From NCBI RefSeq assembly GCF_030247185.1, contig NC_080570.1, forward strand, positions 165,464,382 through 165,528,381: a stretch of 64,000 nucleotides of DNA, given 5' to 3'. Below the pieces are notes generated by a model. The model searched no databases and was not told the origin of the DNA. It saw only the letters and a list, made by a program, of their open reading frames with translations. Source of the DNA: Malaya genurostris. Taxonomy: Eukaryota; Arthropoda; Insecta; Diptera; Culicidae. Of this stretch, positions 33,639 through 44,484 are shown piece after piece (the stretch's first letter is position 1; each line of letters opens with the position of its first letter). The position numbers and the translations under genes were made by a program.

Positions 33639-34300
33639 CTGACTAGACAACTAGAAACGAAAACTCGCAGATTTGAGTACTAGTAGACTAAAAAACTGGA
33701 AGATTAAGGAAAAGAAGACCCGAAGCCTAGAAGATTAGAAGACCAGAAAACTGGAAGACTAAAAAACTAGAAGTATTAAAGACTAAAGATTAGAAAACTA
33801 AAAAACTAGACGACAAGACAAGCAGACTATGGAATAGAACAGAAAATATAACTAAAAGACTAGAAGACTAAAAAACTAAACGACTAGAGGAAAAGAGGAC
33901 TAGAAGGCAAGAAGACTAGTAGACTGAAAGCCTAGAAGACTCCAAGTCTCGAAGACAAGAATATTCAAAGACTAAATTCTAAGACTAAAATAAGCCTAAA
34001 AGACTAAAAGGCTGAAAGACTAAAATACCAGATATCTAACAAAACTAAAGAACAAAAAGACTCAAAAATTAAAAGATTAAATAATTAAAAGACTAAAAAA
34101 CTAAAAGTTCAAAAGACTTAAAGACTAAGACACTAAAAGACTAAAAAACTCAGACTAAAAAACTAAAAAACCAAAAAATTAAAAAAGTAAAAAACTATAA
34201 GACTAAAAGACGAAAATAATAAAAAAAATTAAAAAATTCAAAAACTAAAAAGACTAAAAAATTAAAAATTAAAAGACTAAAAAACTTAAAGCCTAAAAGA

Positions 34301-34342
34301 CCGGTAATTAGGTTATAACTGGGTATAAATAAACGATAAAAA
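34301..34342 (+). repeat. SINE 3'-end fragment inside the minisatellite
   Basis: GGTAATTAGGTTATAACTGG and GTATAAATAAACGATAAAA match the inverse of the 34590-34655 insertion with modest divergence. Confidence 0.55.
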
Positions 34343-34589
34343 AGACTAAAAGATAAAAAAACTCCAAGATTCGAAGACTAGAAAACTGCAGAAAAATAAG
34401 ACTAGAAGGCTGGAAGACCAGAAAATTAAGTCTAGATGACTAGAATAAAGAAACATTAGAAGTCTAGGTAATTAAAAGACTAGAAGATCAGAAGACTAGA
34501 AAACTAGAAGTCTATAAGACTAAGGAATAGAAGACTAGAAAGCAGAAAGAAAATAAAACTAAAAGACTAAAAGACTTCAAGATTCGAAG

Positions 34590-34655
34590 ATTTTATTTTT
34601 TTTATATCATTTATTCATACCCGGCTTTAACCTAGTTGCGGTCGTTCACCGGGTA
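34590..34655 (-). mobile_element. SINE 3'-end fragment with 8-bp target duplication
   Basis: Read on the minus strand: ACCCGGTGAACGACCGCAAC, TAGGTTAAAGCCGGGTATGA and an A-rich tail. ATTCGAAG flanks it on both sides (34582-34589 and 34656-34663), indicating retroposition into the minisatellite as a 5'-truncated copy. Confidence 0.65.
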
Positions 34656-34870
34656 ATTCGAAGCTTAAAGATCCCAAGATTCGGAGACTAAAAGATTAAA
34701 AGACTCCAAGATTCAAAGACTGGAAAACTGCAATACCAGAAGACAAGAAGACTCAAAGACAATAAGAGAGGAGAAAAAGAAGACTAGAAAACTGGAATAC
34801 TAGAAGACAAAAAAAATTGAGTAATAGAAGACTAAGAAAATAGTAAATAGAACTAAAAGAAAGGGGGACT

Positions 34871-37740
34871 GGGAAACTAAATTGATCTGTGCAGAATGAT
34901 ACGGTTGAAATTAGTTTCTTCCCGGGAAACAAATCGATCACGAACTTCGTATGTATCAAACGGGAAAAAGAGTCATTTTTTCGTTGGTAGAAACTCTTGG
35001 AAAAGCCGATAGTTAAAGTTATTCGAGTAGCCATTTACGTTTTACTGCCCAGCCGTACAAAATTTGTACGGAGTCTTCGTTTTAAATAAGTTTTAATTAC
35101 AGATATTACTTCGAATATCTAAAATCCAACTGCTCGTCTAGTCATCGATCAAAGTTTTCACGTGAATAAAAAAATCTCGAAAATTTACTACGTGGAAGAG
35201 TGATGAGTTTTTGGTCACAAAGATCTCAAGTTGAATAAAAAAAATAACAACACCATTCATTCTCAATACTGTTGGAAATATGATCAGCATTTCAGGATTA
35301 AACTTTCAGTACTATACGACTTAGAAAAATAGCAATAGTAGTCATTTGCCATTTCCAGTTGTGTGATTGTTGCTTGTATGCGGTTCTTTCATTTAAAGTT
35401 ATAGCTTTGAGAGGAAACCAAAAGACTTTATTATTTCATGTAAAGCTAACTGTGATATCTTCACTACAAAAAATTCTTCAAGTCAAACAGTTCCATTTTC
35501 TACTTACCTTGACGTATAGCACAATAAAAATAATTTCCCGCTAGATTTACTACGGCATTGAGTAATAATTTTTCAACGTCGTGAATTTATTACGAGCACC
35601 TTCCAGTACAGCAGAAGCAGGAGCTAGACGTTTGAATTCCCACGGCACTTCGACATTCCGAAAGCTCTCGATGATATTTTAATTAGCAAATTTTAACTTT
35701 GAGCGTACGACAAACGGCACAACATTAACAGACCCGTCGACAGAACTGTGAATAAAGCGCTGCTGGTAGGATTAATTAGCACCTGCAAAGGATTCTTCTT
35801 CTGGTTTGCTCGGGAATTTACACTTTGGTTTTTGTTTTGCTCGCAAGACGACGTTAGTTTCATTCCACTTCATAACTACAACTAACTGATTCTGAAACCA
35901 AAATCCAGCCTGCTTTGTTAACTTCTTTGCTCTCGTCGTGTGAAGCCACATTCAAATGGTACTATAGCCTGCTTGGATGATTACCGTTGAACTCTAAATC
36001 GGTTTAGTGTCGTAATCAAGCAAATCACTTTTTTCCGTTCACCACAAATTACTGTTTTGCGAATCGATACCGTTTTCAGCACCACAGAAAAACCCAATGT
36101 TTATTGTTTGCCTTGTAACCATAAAGTTGTGGTTTTATCGTTTGTTTGTTGTTCAATTTACTATGTCAAAAATAGCCGCTGTCAGGAGGGTGTTGGTGAG
36201 GTGGTTGTTGTTGGGGTTTTGTATCGAGCACACAATTATTTTCCATATTCCGCCGGTTCATAATTTATAGCGTCCGCTTTCATCCCCGATGTCGAGTCGA
36301 CGTTTCCGCTTCCCGCTGTCCCGCGTTCTGTTCGAGCGTTTTGTTGTTTGGAAATAATGTTCATTTAAATAATTAGCAAACGTGATTATTCATCCGGTCC
36401 GGTCGGAGAGTGGAGTGGTAATTAAGAAACTGCTGGGTGCACGAATTCCATTGAAGTGTGAACTTTAACTGTCATGATTCCAGGAATGTAAATTCTTAAA
36501 TAAACGCCTGCTTTGATGGTGATATTTTTTCTTTACTGCACAGTGCATTTACGCCACCCGGGAAAGAAAATAATTGGAAGCGATGCAACACGTGTCCAGT
36601 CAACCGCAATCATGCATTTCGGTGGCTAAATTCAATTCAGTGGATGTTGATAAATTAATCGCTCGTAATTGGCGGTTGCATTATTTATGCATATGGCGCG
36701 CTCCTCGTTCATGTCCCTGTTTTTTTTACAGCATCCGAATGGTTTTTGCGGAATAATTATTTTACTCAGAATAATGAAACCAATTTTCTGATATGAATGG
36801 GACAATTTTTTAAACTCAATCAACTTTTAGCGATTTCAATGAGATAAAAAAAAACCATGCATTTCCGAAAAGCTTATCGAGATCCAATCCAAAACCAGAA
36901 CACATTTTCATATCTAGTGATTTCACGGCTGGGCTGGTTCCGCCATTCCGCGTTTGAATGTTTGATCTTATGTAACTCAGAATAAGTTCCGCCGAAAGCC
37001 CCCGGGGCACACATGCCGGAATCCAAGCAACCAACATCTGCCCGAAATGTGGAACATGCCGCCTGCTGCCTTTTGCGCGCAAACGAACAGACACAGACGA
37101 ATCGCAGTTGGCTGTGGTTTCGAATTACGTTTGACCGAGTTAGAACTCGTAATGCCAAATTTTTCGCTGGTTGGATGTCTAATAAAACCATCTTGCCTAA
37201 CATGTGTGCAGTTTGGTTTCCTCTCTACCGTCGAGTGGGTGTCTGGCAGATGGCGTATTCGTTTTTGCAGTGCTCCAAGTGTTCCACATTTTAATTAAAA
37301 TAAACTACGGAACCGCGAGGCGGTGCTCGAATAGAAACCAGCTGCTCGTTTTGCTGTTGTTCGGCTTTGCCAGTAGCCTACTTGGTTTTTGTGTTCCGGT
37401 GAGATTTACTGCTGCTGGCAGTGAAATGAAGATCAGTTTTAAGTGTTGCTTGTTTTTAACCAAACTGCCGGTCTCTTATGTTCGGAAGCTAACCCAAGTA
37501 CTGGATAATAAAGGCTTTTACGGCCGAGTTATGCAAGCGTCCGGGGATCCGTGAGCGTCACCCATCTCTCCTGCATGATAGTGCGAGGAGTGGTTTTGGC
37601 GGTTGTGCTGCTTTGTCATTTCTGCTTGGAAACACAGAAACAAACGTTATTTCGGGTGAAATTAAAGGAGGAACGTGACAACTAATGGTTGGCGCAGCCA
37701 ACATAGCACTAGTAATTGCGAAATAAAAACCTACAAGTAA
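34871..37740. other. Non-coding stretch, partly unique
   Basis: Contains a minus-strand piece of module R near 35195-35330 (TTGGAAATATGATCAGCATTT). The interval 36.0-37.6 kb is less repetitive and richer in GC, with homeodomain-type words (TAATTAGC, TTAATCGC, ATTATTTATGCAT). Frames up to 116 codons (37204-37554) show no known domain. No exon could be supported. Confidence 0.45.
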
Positions 37741-37744
37741 AGAT

Positions 37745-37965
37745 CAGCACCAATCATCGTCTTACCTTACTATAGAACGCCTTTTCAAAAATTAACCCTT
37801 TCTGAGAATGATGAGTTTTTGATTGTGAATATCTCCTGTTATATCCAACGTATCAACATAAATTTTGCTACATGCCATCGGAAATATGATCATCAATTTA
37901 TTATAAAATTTTCAGTTGTATGTCAGAATCACAAATGATTCAAAATTAAAGTTTTCTGACAGGAT
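37745..37965 (-). repeat. Dispersed repeat, module R
   Basis: Reverse-complement copy: ACGCCTTTTCAAAAATTAAC, TTTTTGATTGTGAATATCTCC and ATCATCAATTTATTATAAAA in inverted order relative to 20.45 kb. Confidence 0.7.
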
Positions 37966-38014
37966 TGTAAAAATGACATGCGAATGTCAACTATGTAATA
38001 AAAGCCGCGAAAAA

Positions 38015-38095
38015 GCAACCGCACAGACGGGACTCGAACCCAGAGCTAGCTCCTACCCCAGGAAAATGTTTTGCCAATTAGACTACCCTGTATGT
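38015..38095 (-). ncRNA. tRNA-like sequence, probably SINE head
   Basis: The minus strand carries A-box-like TAGTCTAATTGGCAAAACA and B-box GGGTTCGAGTCCCG at tRNA spacing, but the acceptor arms pair poorly. Module R begins about 60 bp further on in the same orientation. Confidence 0.5.
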
Positions 38096-38109
38096 GAAAA
38101 CACATGAAG

Positions 38110-38400
38110 AAACAGTCTAATCGACTAGACATTTCAACAGCATTGAAAAACATAGACACCTCAAAAGGGCCTGTACCTGACGGTATACCACCAACATTCT
38201 TAAAAAATCTTGCTGAAAATAATTAACTACCACTACAATACTGTTCAACGTATCACTTAATAAATATACTTTTCCTAAAACATGGCTCCGACTGTCCGGA
38301 TCTCGGCTTAGAGATCGGTTTTTACAGTGATTGCAGAACCTTTCTTTACGAAAAAATTAAAAAGTTTGAAAGAAGTAAATGTTCGTTATGAAAATACACT
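38110..38400 (+). pseudogene. Non-LTR reverse transcriptase N-terminal relic (Jockey-like)
   Basis: Readable blocks: ALKNIDTSKGPVPDGIPPTF and LKNLAE, matching the KGPGPDGIPPxFLKN block at the start of Jockey-type RT domains. These are followed in other frames by a PKTWLR-like piece. There are several stops and shifts. It is only about 95 codons long and has no endonuclease or catalytic YADD. Confidence 0.7.
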
Positions 38401-39534
38401 CTCAAATCCTTTTTCTTTACTTTCCTTAGTGTATTACTAAGGTAGATGTTGTATGATAACGTACAAAAAAGTAAAAGCTATCAAATGCAAATAAAAGAAA
38501 TTTTTTAGGATGGCTCAATTTCCTGAAATTGATATTTTAAACAGGTATACTTTCTGTTAAAATTCTTCATAACTATATATAAGAAAAATCTTCTTTCACT
38601 GAAAGTTGTATCTTTTTAGGCTCTTGAATTTCTCAGAACATAACTTTATTGAAAAAATACAAATAAAAAAGTTATTGAGAAAAAAACTGTTATTCTAAGA
38701 AGCACCCTAAAATAGGATATCTAAACCGTTCTAATATAAAAAGGCGGGTGGGTAATATCAGAGACCTAACTGGATGCCGTGAATACGAAAACAACTGACA
38801 TCTACCTTAACACTTCTGAATATCAATTAGTTGATCAATTGTATGAATTATGCATTCCCCTTTTTTCACATTTTTCGTAAAAACAAAGAAGACTTCACTT
38901 GATCTCGATTACTGTGACTTTCACACAGCGAAAAGTGCACAAATATAATCAAACTGTTCTAGATTTGCACTAAACTGAGAATATTTACCTTCGATTTGCG
39001 AGCAAGAAATCCTAATAGTTCTTTAGACAACTTTTAGAGCCATTAGAACGGCTGATTTTGTGTGATGCTCTCCGCCGTTGTTCCCTTTTCGTTGTTTTTT
39101 CACCAATGCAAACGACTAGCAGCTGTGACGAAATCGCTTTTGTCGGAAGTGAAACTAGCTTTGCAAACGACACACAATACATCTGCTCGCAGTGGCGATA
39201 GAATCCAAACTGATCCAATTTTTATAAGGAGGTTTCTTTTTACATGATTTCGTTGTAGTTTTTTCACTAATGGGTGGTCCTGACGGCTATAAAAATAGCA
39301 GCATATAGAATTTTATTGTCGATTATTTTATTTTGGATTTGCATAATTCATTGAAAGAAACTATCAGAATGCTGTACGGGATTCATTCCTGCCTTTCAGA
39401 CGGACCAAATTGTGGAACTCACTACGACATTAAGCACTGTTCGGATTTGTTGTACAGCAACAGATATTTTGTTCTCTTCCTCAGAACGCGTTCTAATTGG
39501 CTATACATGTTTAAGTTGAAAAATTTCAGAGGGT
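38401..39534. other. Non-coding stretch with a module A copy
   Basis: Module A lies inverted near 38735-38830 (GGCGGGTGGGTAATATCAGAG, then CCGTGAATACG). The remainder has only chance-length frames. Confidence 0.5.
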
Positions 39535-39590
39535 AAATTTTGAAAAGGCGCCCCATAGTAAAGTAAGTCGATTTCACGACAAACCGGTTT
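39535..39590 (+). repeat. Dispersed repeat, module R 3' fragment
   Basis: TTTTGAAAAGGCGCCCCATAGTAAAGTAAGTCG is identical in plan to the end of the 20.45-kb copy. The upstream part of the module is absent. Confidence 0.65.
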
Positions 39591-39709
39591 GAGATACAGA
39601 TCTAACGTCTTCGACAAAGTTGCTTATAATTGATCATTCTTAATCATTGTGGAAAAATGCATTGTTCTATCTCCAGATTTCGATTCTTTAAATCAAAGTT
39701 AAATCATGG

Positions 39710-40830
39710 ACTCGAGAACTAGAAGACTAAAAACCAGAAAATCAAAAGCCTAAAAGACTAGAAGATCAGAAGACAATAAAACTAGAAATCTAGAAGACAG
39801 GAAGAAAAGAAGACTAGAAGAGTTGAACACTACAAGACTAGAAGAATACAAGACTAGAAAACTGGAGGGCTAGAAGTCTAGAAGGTTATAAGGCTAAGGA
39901 ATGGAAGACTAGACGACAGAAACAAAAGAAGACTAGCAGACTTGAGTACTAGAAGACTAAAAAATTAGAATACTAATAGACTTGAAGACTAGAAGACTAG
40001 ACCAGAAGGCTATAAAACTTGAATACTAGAAGATTACAAGATTAGAAGACAAGAAAAGTGGAGGGCAAGAAGTCTAGAATACTAGAAGGCTGAGGAATAG
40101 AATACTAACAGACTTAAGCACTAGAAGACCATAGGACAGAACGACTAGAAGACTAGAAGACTTGAAAACTAGAAGACTACAAGACTACAAAACTGGAGGG
40201 CTAGAAGTCTAGAATGTTAGAAGGCTAAGGAATGGAAGACTAGAAGAAGACTGGAAGAATAGAACCCTAGCAGATTTGAGTACTAGAAAACCAAAAGATT
40301 AACCGACTAGAAGACTAGAAAACTAAAAAAAACTAGAGAACTAGAAGACTTAAAAATTAGAAGACTAGAAGACTTGAAGACCAGAAGACTATAAAACTAG
40401 GAATCTAGAAGACTAGTAGACAGGAATTAAAGAAGACTAGGAGAGTTGAAAACTAGAAGACTGCAAGACTTGAAAACTAGAAGACTACAAGACTACAAAA
40501 CTGGAGGGCTAGAAGTCTAGAATGTTATAAGGCTAAGGAATGGAAGACTAGAAGAAGACTGGAAGAATAGAATACTAGCAGATTTGAGTACTAGAAAACC
40601 AAAACATTAACCGACTAGAAGACTAGAAAACTAAAAAAAACTAGAGAACTAGAAGACTTGAAAATTAGAAGACTAAGGAATAGAAGACTAGAAGACTTGA
40701 AGACCAGAAGACTATAAAACTAGGAATCTAGAAGACTAGTAGACAGGAATTAAAGAAGACTAAAAAACTTGAAAACTAGAATACCAAATGACAAAACGAC
40801 TACAAGACTAGAAAACTAAAAGCCTTTTTT
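39710..40830 (+). repeat. Second AGACTAGA minisatellite with higher-order duplication
   Basis: Degenerate octamer array related to the 31.4-34.9 kb locus. Within it a segment of about 309 bp starting near 40158 (GACTTGAAAACTAGAAGACT) is repeated from about 40467 with few changes, including shared odd words such as CTGGAGGGCTAGAAG and GACAGGAATTAAAG. Confidence 0.92.
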
Positions 40831-40929
40831 TCGAAAACTAAGAGTTTTTTTTTCGGAGGGGTGTTTATTATGGTTTCAATGAAAAAAAAAAGCCTCCGAA
40901 GGCTATCGTATTTTTGTCATAGTGTATAT

Positions 40930-41210
40930 TGAGCATGCTCTAGCAAAGCGAAAGTGTGGAAGGAAGTGGTTTGCACGGTTTAAAAGTGAAAATTACGGTT
41001 TGGAAGACGAAGAATGAGCCGGAGCACCCTCAAAGTTTGAAGATGAATAATTGATAAGTTTCCATTACAGACGCAAGAAGAATTTGCAAAACCACTTTTG
41101 TTCAGTTATTCAGCCTGGGAATGATCCGAAAGGTAGGTAATGGGGCGTCGTATAAATTGAAGCAAAGGGACATCGAACGTCGTTTCTTCACTAATCTAAT
41201 AACACAAAAA
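40930..41210 (+). pseudogene. Mariner transposase N-terminal fragment
   Basis: Blocks KWFARFKSENYGLEDEE and PSKFEDE (first helix-turn-helix and linker) and later GMIRKVGNGASYKLKQRDIE and RRFFT are readable across several frames with stops. They match the DNA-binding half of a mariner of the same general lineage as the copy at 47.9 kb. The catalytic part is absent. Confidence 0.75.
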
Positions 41211-41339
41211 AAAACCTGTTTTAATCCACCTAGTGGTGTAATGATATCTCACATATTCTCATATATAAATGTGTGGTATTCATAAAAACAATTTTCGTTG
41301 ATTCTTAAAAATCAAAAAGATTTTTCCATACACTAGTAC

Positions 41340-41880
41340 AACCTACAGAATGAAACAGTACTCAGGTCGGTTAGGCCATCTCTGAAACGAAATAAGGTAC
41401 TTCCGAAACCGGAATCTGGGAACCGGTATAATCAAAGTTGGTTCGATAAAAGTGACTGGGATCCATTTTTGAGTCCATGGCTACAATCTTCGGTCGTTCA
41501 TCCAAAACCCAAGAACAAAGAAAGCCAAAATAATGTTTGGCCGTCTACAGACAATGACTACCGATTGGAATAGTTTCGAGGCAAGTTAAGAATTTTCTTA
41601 CGGAACCGGAAGTTGGATCCGAATGAACTTTGTATGGGACAATGAGACGATTCATTTGAATCTAAGTTTGTTGAAATCGGTCACGCCATCTCTGCGAAGA
41701 GTGAGGAAGAAATTTGAAATAAGAATTTTTTTACTAATCACACTGTAACTCCGGAACTGGAATTCGGATTCCAATAAAATTCAGGAACTTTGTGTGGGGA
41801 CACAAGACCTTTCATTTAAATCTAAGTTCATTAAAATCGGTTCAGCCATCTCTGATTACTATTTTCTCCTGTCGATTCAG
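41340..41880 (+). repeat. Degenerate repeats of about 155 bp
   Basis: The landmark CGGTTAGGCCATCTCTG recurs as CGGTCACGCCATCTCTG and CGGTTCAGCCATCTCTG near 41365, 41678 and 41838, each preceded by CGGAA-type words and TTTCATTTAAATCTAAGTT. Similar words occur at 55.5 and 61.2 kb. Confidence 0.6.
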
Positions 41881-41914
41881 CATGGCCTGGCTGACTAACG
41901 CTTCTTTAATTATG

Positions 41915-41990
41915 ATGAAGTAAAAAAAGGCGGAAGGGTAATGTCAGAGACAAAACCGGTTGACGTGAAAACGAGGAAAACTAGCATAAT
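41915..41990 (-). repeat. Dispersed repeat, module A
   Basis: Inverted copy: GGCGGAAGGGTAATGTCAGAG, then GGTTGACGTGAAAACG. Confidence 0.6.
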
Positions 41991-43170
41991 TGTTACGGTA
42001 CAATTATAAGGCGGAACAAATGCGATAAAAAAAAATACCATCCATCGAAAAGAAAGTGTGGCGGATTTTTTTCCCCGATATCCAGAATGGCGGGCCTCTA
42101 CATAAGGAAATTCCATCTTACGTAATTTGTGATCGGGGCAGTAGGCTTCCTTGTAAAACGCTGGTTACCTACGAAACTCAGCACACTACTGGAAACCATG
42201 GACTGAAACTGCGAAAAAGACATCTTCAACCAGAGACAACCATAATTTGGTTTAACAAACAAAAATATTGCAATCAGAGACCAGTTTTCCCTTGTTGAAG
42301 CACCAACTGCAATCATTGTGAATACTAACCTTATATGGAAGTTGCAATTATTAGTTAGCAGCTTCAACAAACTAACTAACTAACTAACTTCAAGTTTAAT
42401 TTGAACTACGAGACGAAGCGTAAAAACAGTAAAGATGTGCGTTTAACTGAAATTTCGCCACTAGAAACATAAAACCGCTTAATGAATATGTTATGATTAT
42501 TTAGATTTTGTCAGTGTGCTTTGGTCCATTGAGCAGAGACTATTCGACTGTTTTTTTTTCGTCTAATCATATGAAGAGGATTTCCTTCTTCCTATTCACA
42601 AAGCAACTACAAACGAGAATAAAAAAGCTTCACATACAATAGAAGAGCCGGATAATTAGAAAAAAAACAGGATGCTTCTGCTGGCTTGTCGAGTGATTTC
42701 CCGGTTCTAGTTCCCCTCTAGTACGGACCATTTGATTCATTCGGTACTCTCGATGGTCCGGCTAACGCTCGCATGAGAGAGAATAAAAAGGAAACAGAAG
42801 AAAAGCTACTTGCATGAAAACATCGTAGAGTTGAATGAAGCACACTCGAAACCGGCAACCAGATCGTCGTCGAGCATTGAAGTGTGGATCCACAGCAAGA
42901 AGCACAGTTAGCTTATAGCACTTTTAATTAATAGAAGCTTTGGCGAGAAATTTGTTTCGGGGCAGCCAAGCAAGAAACTGCGCATGAATAGTTTTTTCCG
43001 TATTTGACTGTGCACGTAGACGTAAACGGATTTTTTGCCCCAGAAAACGTGACCAAATTTGTTTTGAAACATGATTATTTTTGTTTTTGCATCTGAAAAA
43101 AAATAAAGGTTGGACATTAGACCCCTTACAATAGGAAGCCGAACGATGTCGAACGGTGCTGTTTCATGTC
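41991..43170. other. Non-coding stretch, no gene seen
   Basis: A short (AACT)n run lies near 42370-42390, with a weak inverted pair TGTTGAAGC/GCTTCAACA (42293 and 42360). No gene was recognised. Confidence 0.5.
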
Positions 43171-43174
43171 CGAA

Positions 43175-43620
43175 ATGCTTTTTGGTGGGCACGGAAAAAT
43201 GTGGATGGGTAATGTCAGAGACATTACCGGATGACGGGAATACATGATTAGTTTTCTTTTTGCATCTGAAACCAGGATTATGGTTCGGCATTGAATTCTG
43301 ATCCTGAACCCTGGCACTGAACTCAGGACCTAAATTATTGATCGGCAGCTGAATTTTAGTACCTGAATTCCGGTCCAGTTCCAAGATTCGACTCCGAAAT
43401 TCAACTCTAGAAAGCAGATCAGGAGTTTTGTTCAAAAATCTTCAGAATCAAAATTTTGAACCTGATTTCTGAAAACTGAATTCTAAGTCTGAATTTGGAA
43501 CAGGAATTTTAAAACTGAATTCTGGTCTGGACCTCAATTTCCAGTCCAGGTCTAGAATCAAAATCCGGATCTTAGTTCTAGATTTCGGTTCCAGATCTCT
43601 GAAACTCGAACTAGAATAAA
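43175..43620. repeat. Module A copy followed by GAATTC-rich minisatellite
   Basis: Inverted module A at 43190-43245 (GGATGGGTAATGTCAGAGACA, then GGATGACGGGAATAC) abuts a degenerate block of TGAATTCTG/CCTGAA words to about 43620. The 175-codon minus frame across this region is an accident of repeats. Confidence 0.6.
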
Positions 43621-43629
43621 TGCAGTATA

Positions 43630-43960
43630 TTTGTTTATTATTTTACTCAGAAAACGTTTTACAATTAACTTCAACTAATTGCTGATCTTATCTCCGATGA
43701 CGTGAGAAGACAAGAAATTCACTCGTCATGAGTTTGCCTCTTTGATACTCGTAGATACCATACATTTCGGAAAACTTCAATTTCGAATTGTTTGTGGTTA
43801 TGTCAGACACACGAAAATTTCATCATAAATAGCTGACCATATTTCCGATGGAATGTAGCAGAAATTTTGTTCATTCGTTAGATTCAACAATAGATATTCA
43901 CAATAAAAAACTCACCACTCTCCTAGAGGGTCAACATGGAAAAGACGTTCCACGTATTCA
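43630..43960 (+). repeat. Dispersed repeat, module R, one full and one partial copy
   Basis: A partial copy (ACTAATTGCTGATCTTATCTCC) is followed by a fuller one from TTGCCTCTTTGATACTCGTA to TCAACATGGAAAAGACGTTCC. The arrangement shows that module R can lie in tandem. Confidence 0.65.
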
Positions 43961-44174
43961 CATAAAAAAAAGTGGAAAAATGATAAAAGGGGAATTTATT
44001 ATGAATAGTCTTATGTACAGGAAATGTACGTTGAGTCTTGGGAGTTTTCCCCCCTTCTGATGCGAAGTTGTTGACCGAATTATGAGTAAAATTCTCACTT
44101 TGGCTATATCGGAAGTAGCTGGTCCTTTGTTTATCAATCGTTGAATCGCTATTCTGAAGGAGCTCATCACAAAA

Positions 44175-44480
44175 CCGGCATGTTCTATTCTTTGAGCCCT
44201 AAATTCAAAATGAAATAGTTGGCCGCCTATCTAAGATTGTGGAAGATGAAATCGTCAAAAGTATCGGAAAAGCGCCGTTTGTTTCCATCATAACGGATGC
44301 AATTCAAGATATAGCTGAAATATGGACCGAATGAATCAAATTTTCAAATATGAGCGAATCATCAAAGACGAAAACGGTTTTTTGGAATATGAAATTGTCG
44401 ATAGTCAAACGGTGTTTAGATTGAAATCACAAATATTTGATGAACAAGGGAAGGATGCCAAAGTTTTAGAATTGCAGGGA
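44175..44480 (+). pseudogene. hAT-type (DUF4371/ZMYM-like) transposase fragment
   Basis: Frame one reads GRLSKIVEDEIVKSIGKAPF and VSIITDAIQDIAEI; after a one-base shift frame two reads MNQIFKYERIIKDENGF and EYEIVDS. This order matches the region of DUF4371 hAT transposases where the first catalytic aspartate sits in a TTD or MDE-type motif (here IITDAIQD). Only about 90 codons remain, and the rest of the domain and the dimerisation region are missing. The assignment rests on motif order remembered from insect ZMYM-like elements. Confidence 0.55.
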
Positions 44481-44484
44481 ATGT

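Larger units (their letters stand above)
31430..34870 (+). repeat. 8-bp minisatellite locus with degenerate arms
   Basis: About 3.4 kb of iterated AGACTARA-type octamers. The outer parts are diverged (AGAAGACTAGAAGACTAGAA, AAAACTAGAAGTCTA and similar). The centre (32831-33638) is almost perfectly homogeneous. The plus strand is strongly A-rich. SINE pieces interrupt the right arm. There is no coding capacity. Confidence 0.95.

Noticed and set aside
31430..34870. Octamer array as a CRISPR array
   Set aside because: Units are contiguous with no spacers of independent sequence, and the setting is eukaryotic.
37204..37554. 116-codon plus frame as a gene
   Set aside because: Lies in a less AT-rich stretch where long chance frames are expected. 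No domain or splice support.
42908..43435. 175-codon minus-strand open frame
   Set aside because: It runs across module A and the GAATTC-rich minisatellite. The protein is a read-through of repeats with no domain.
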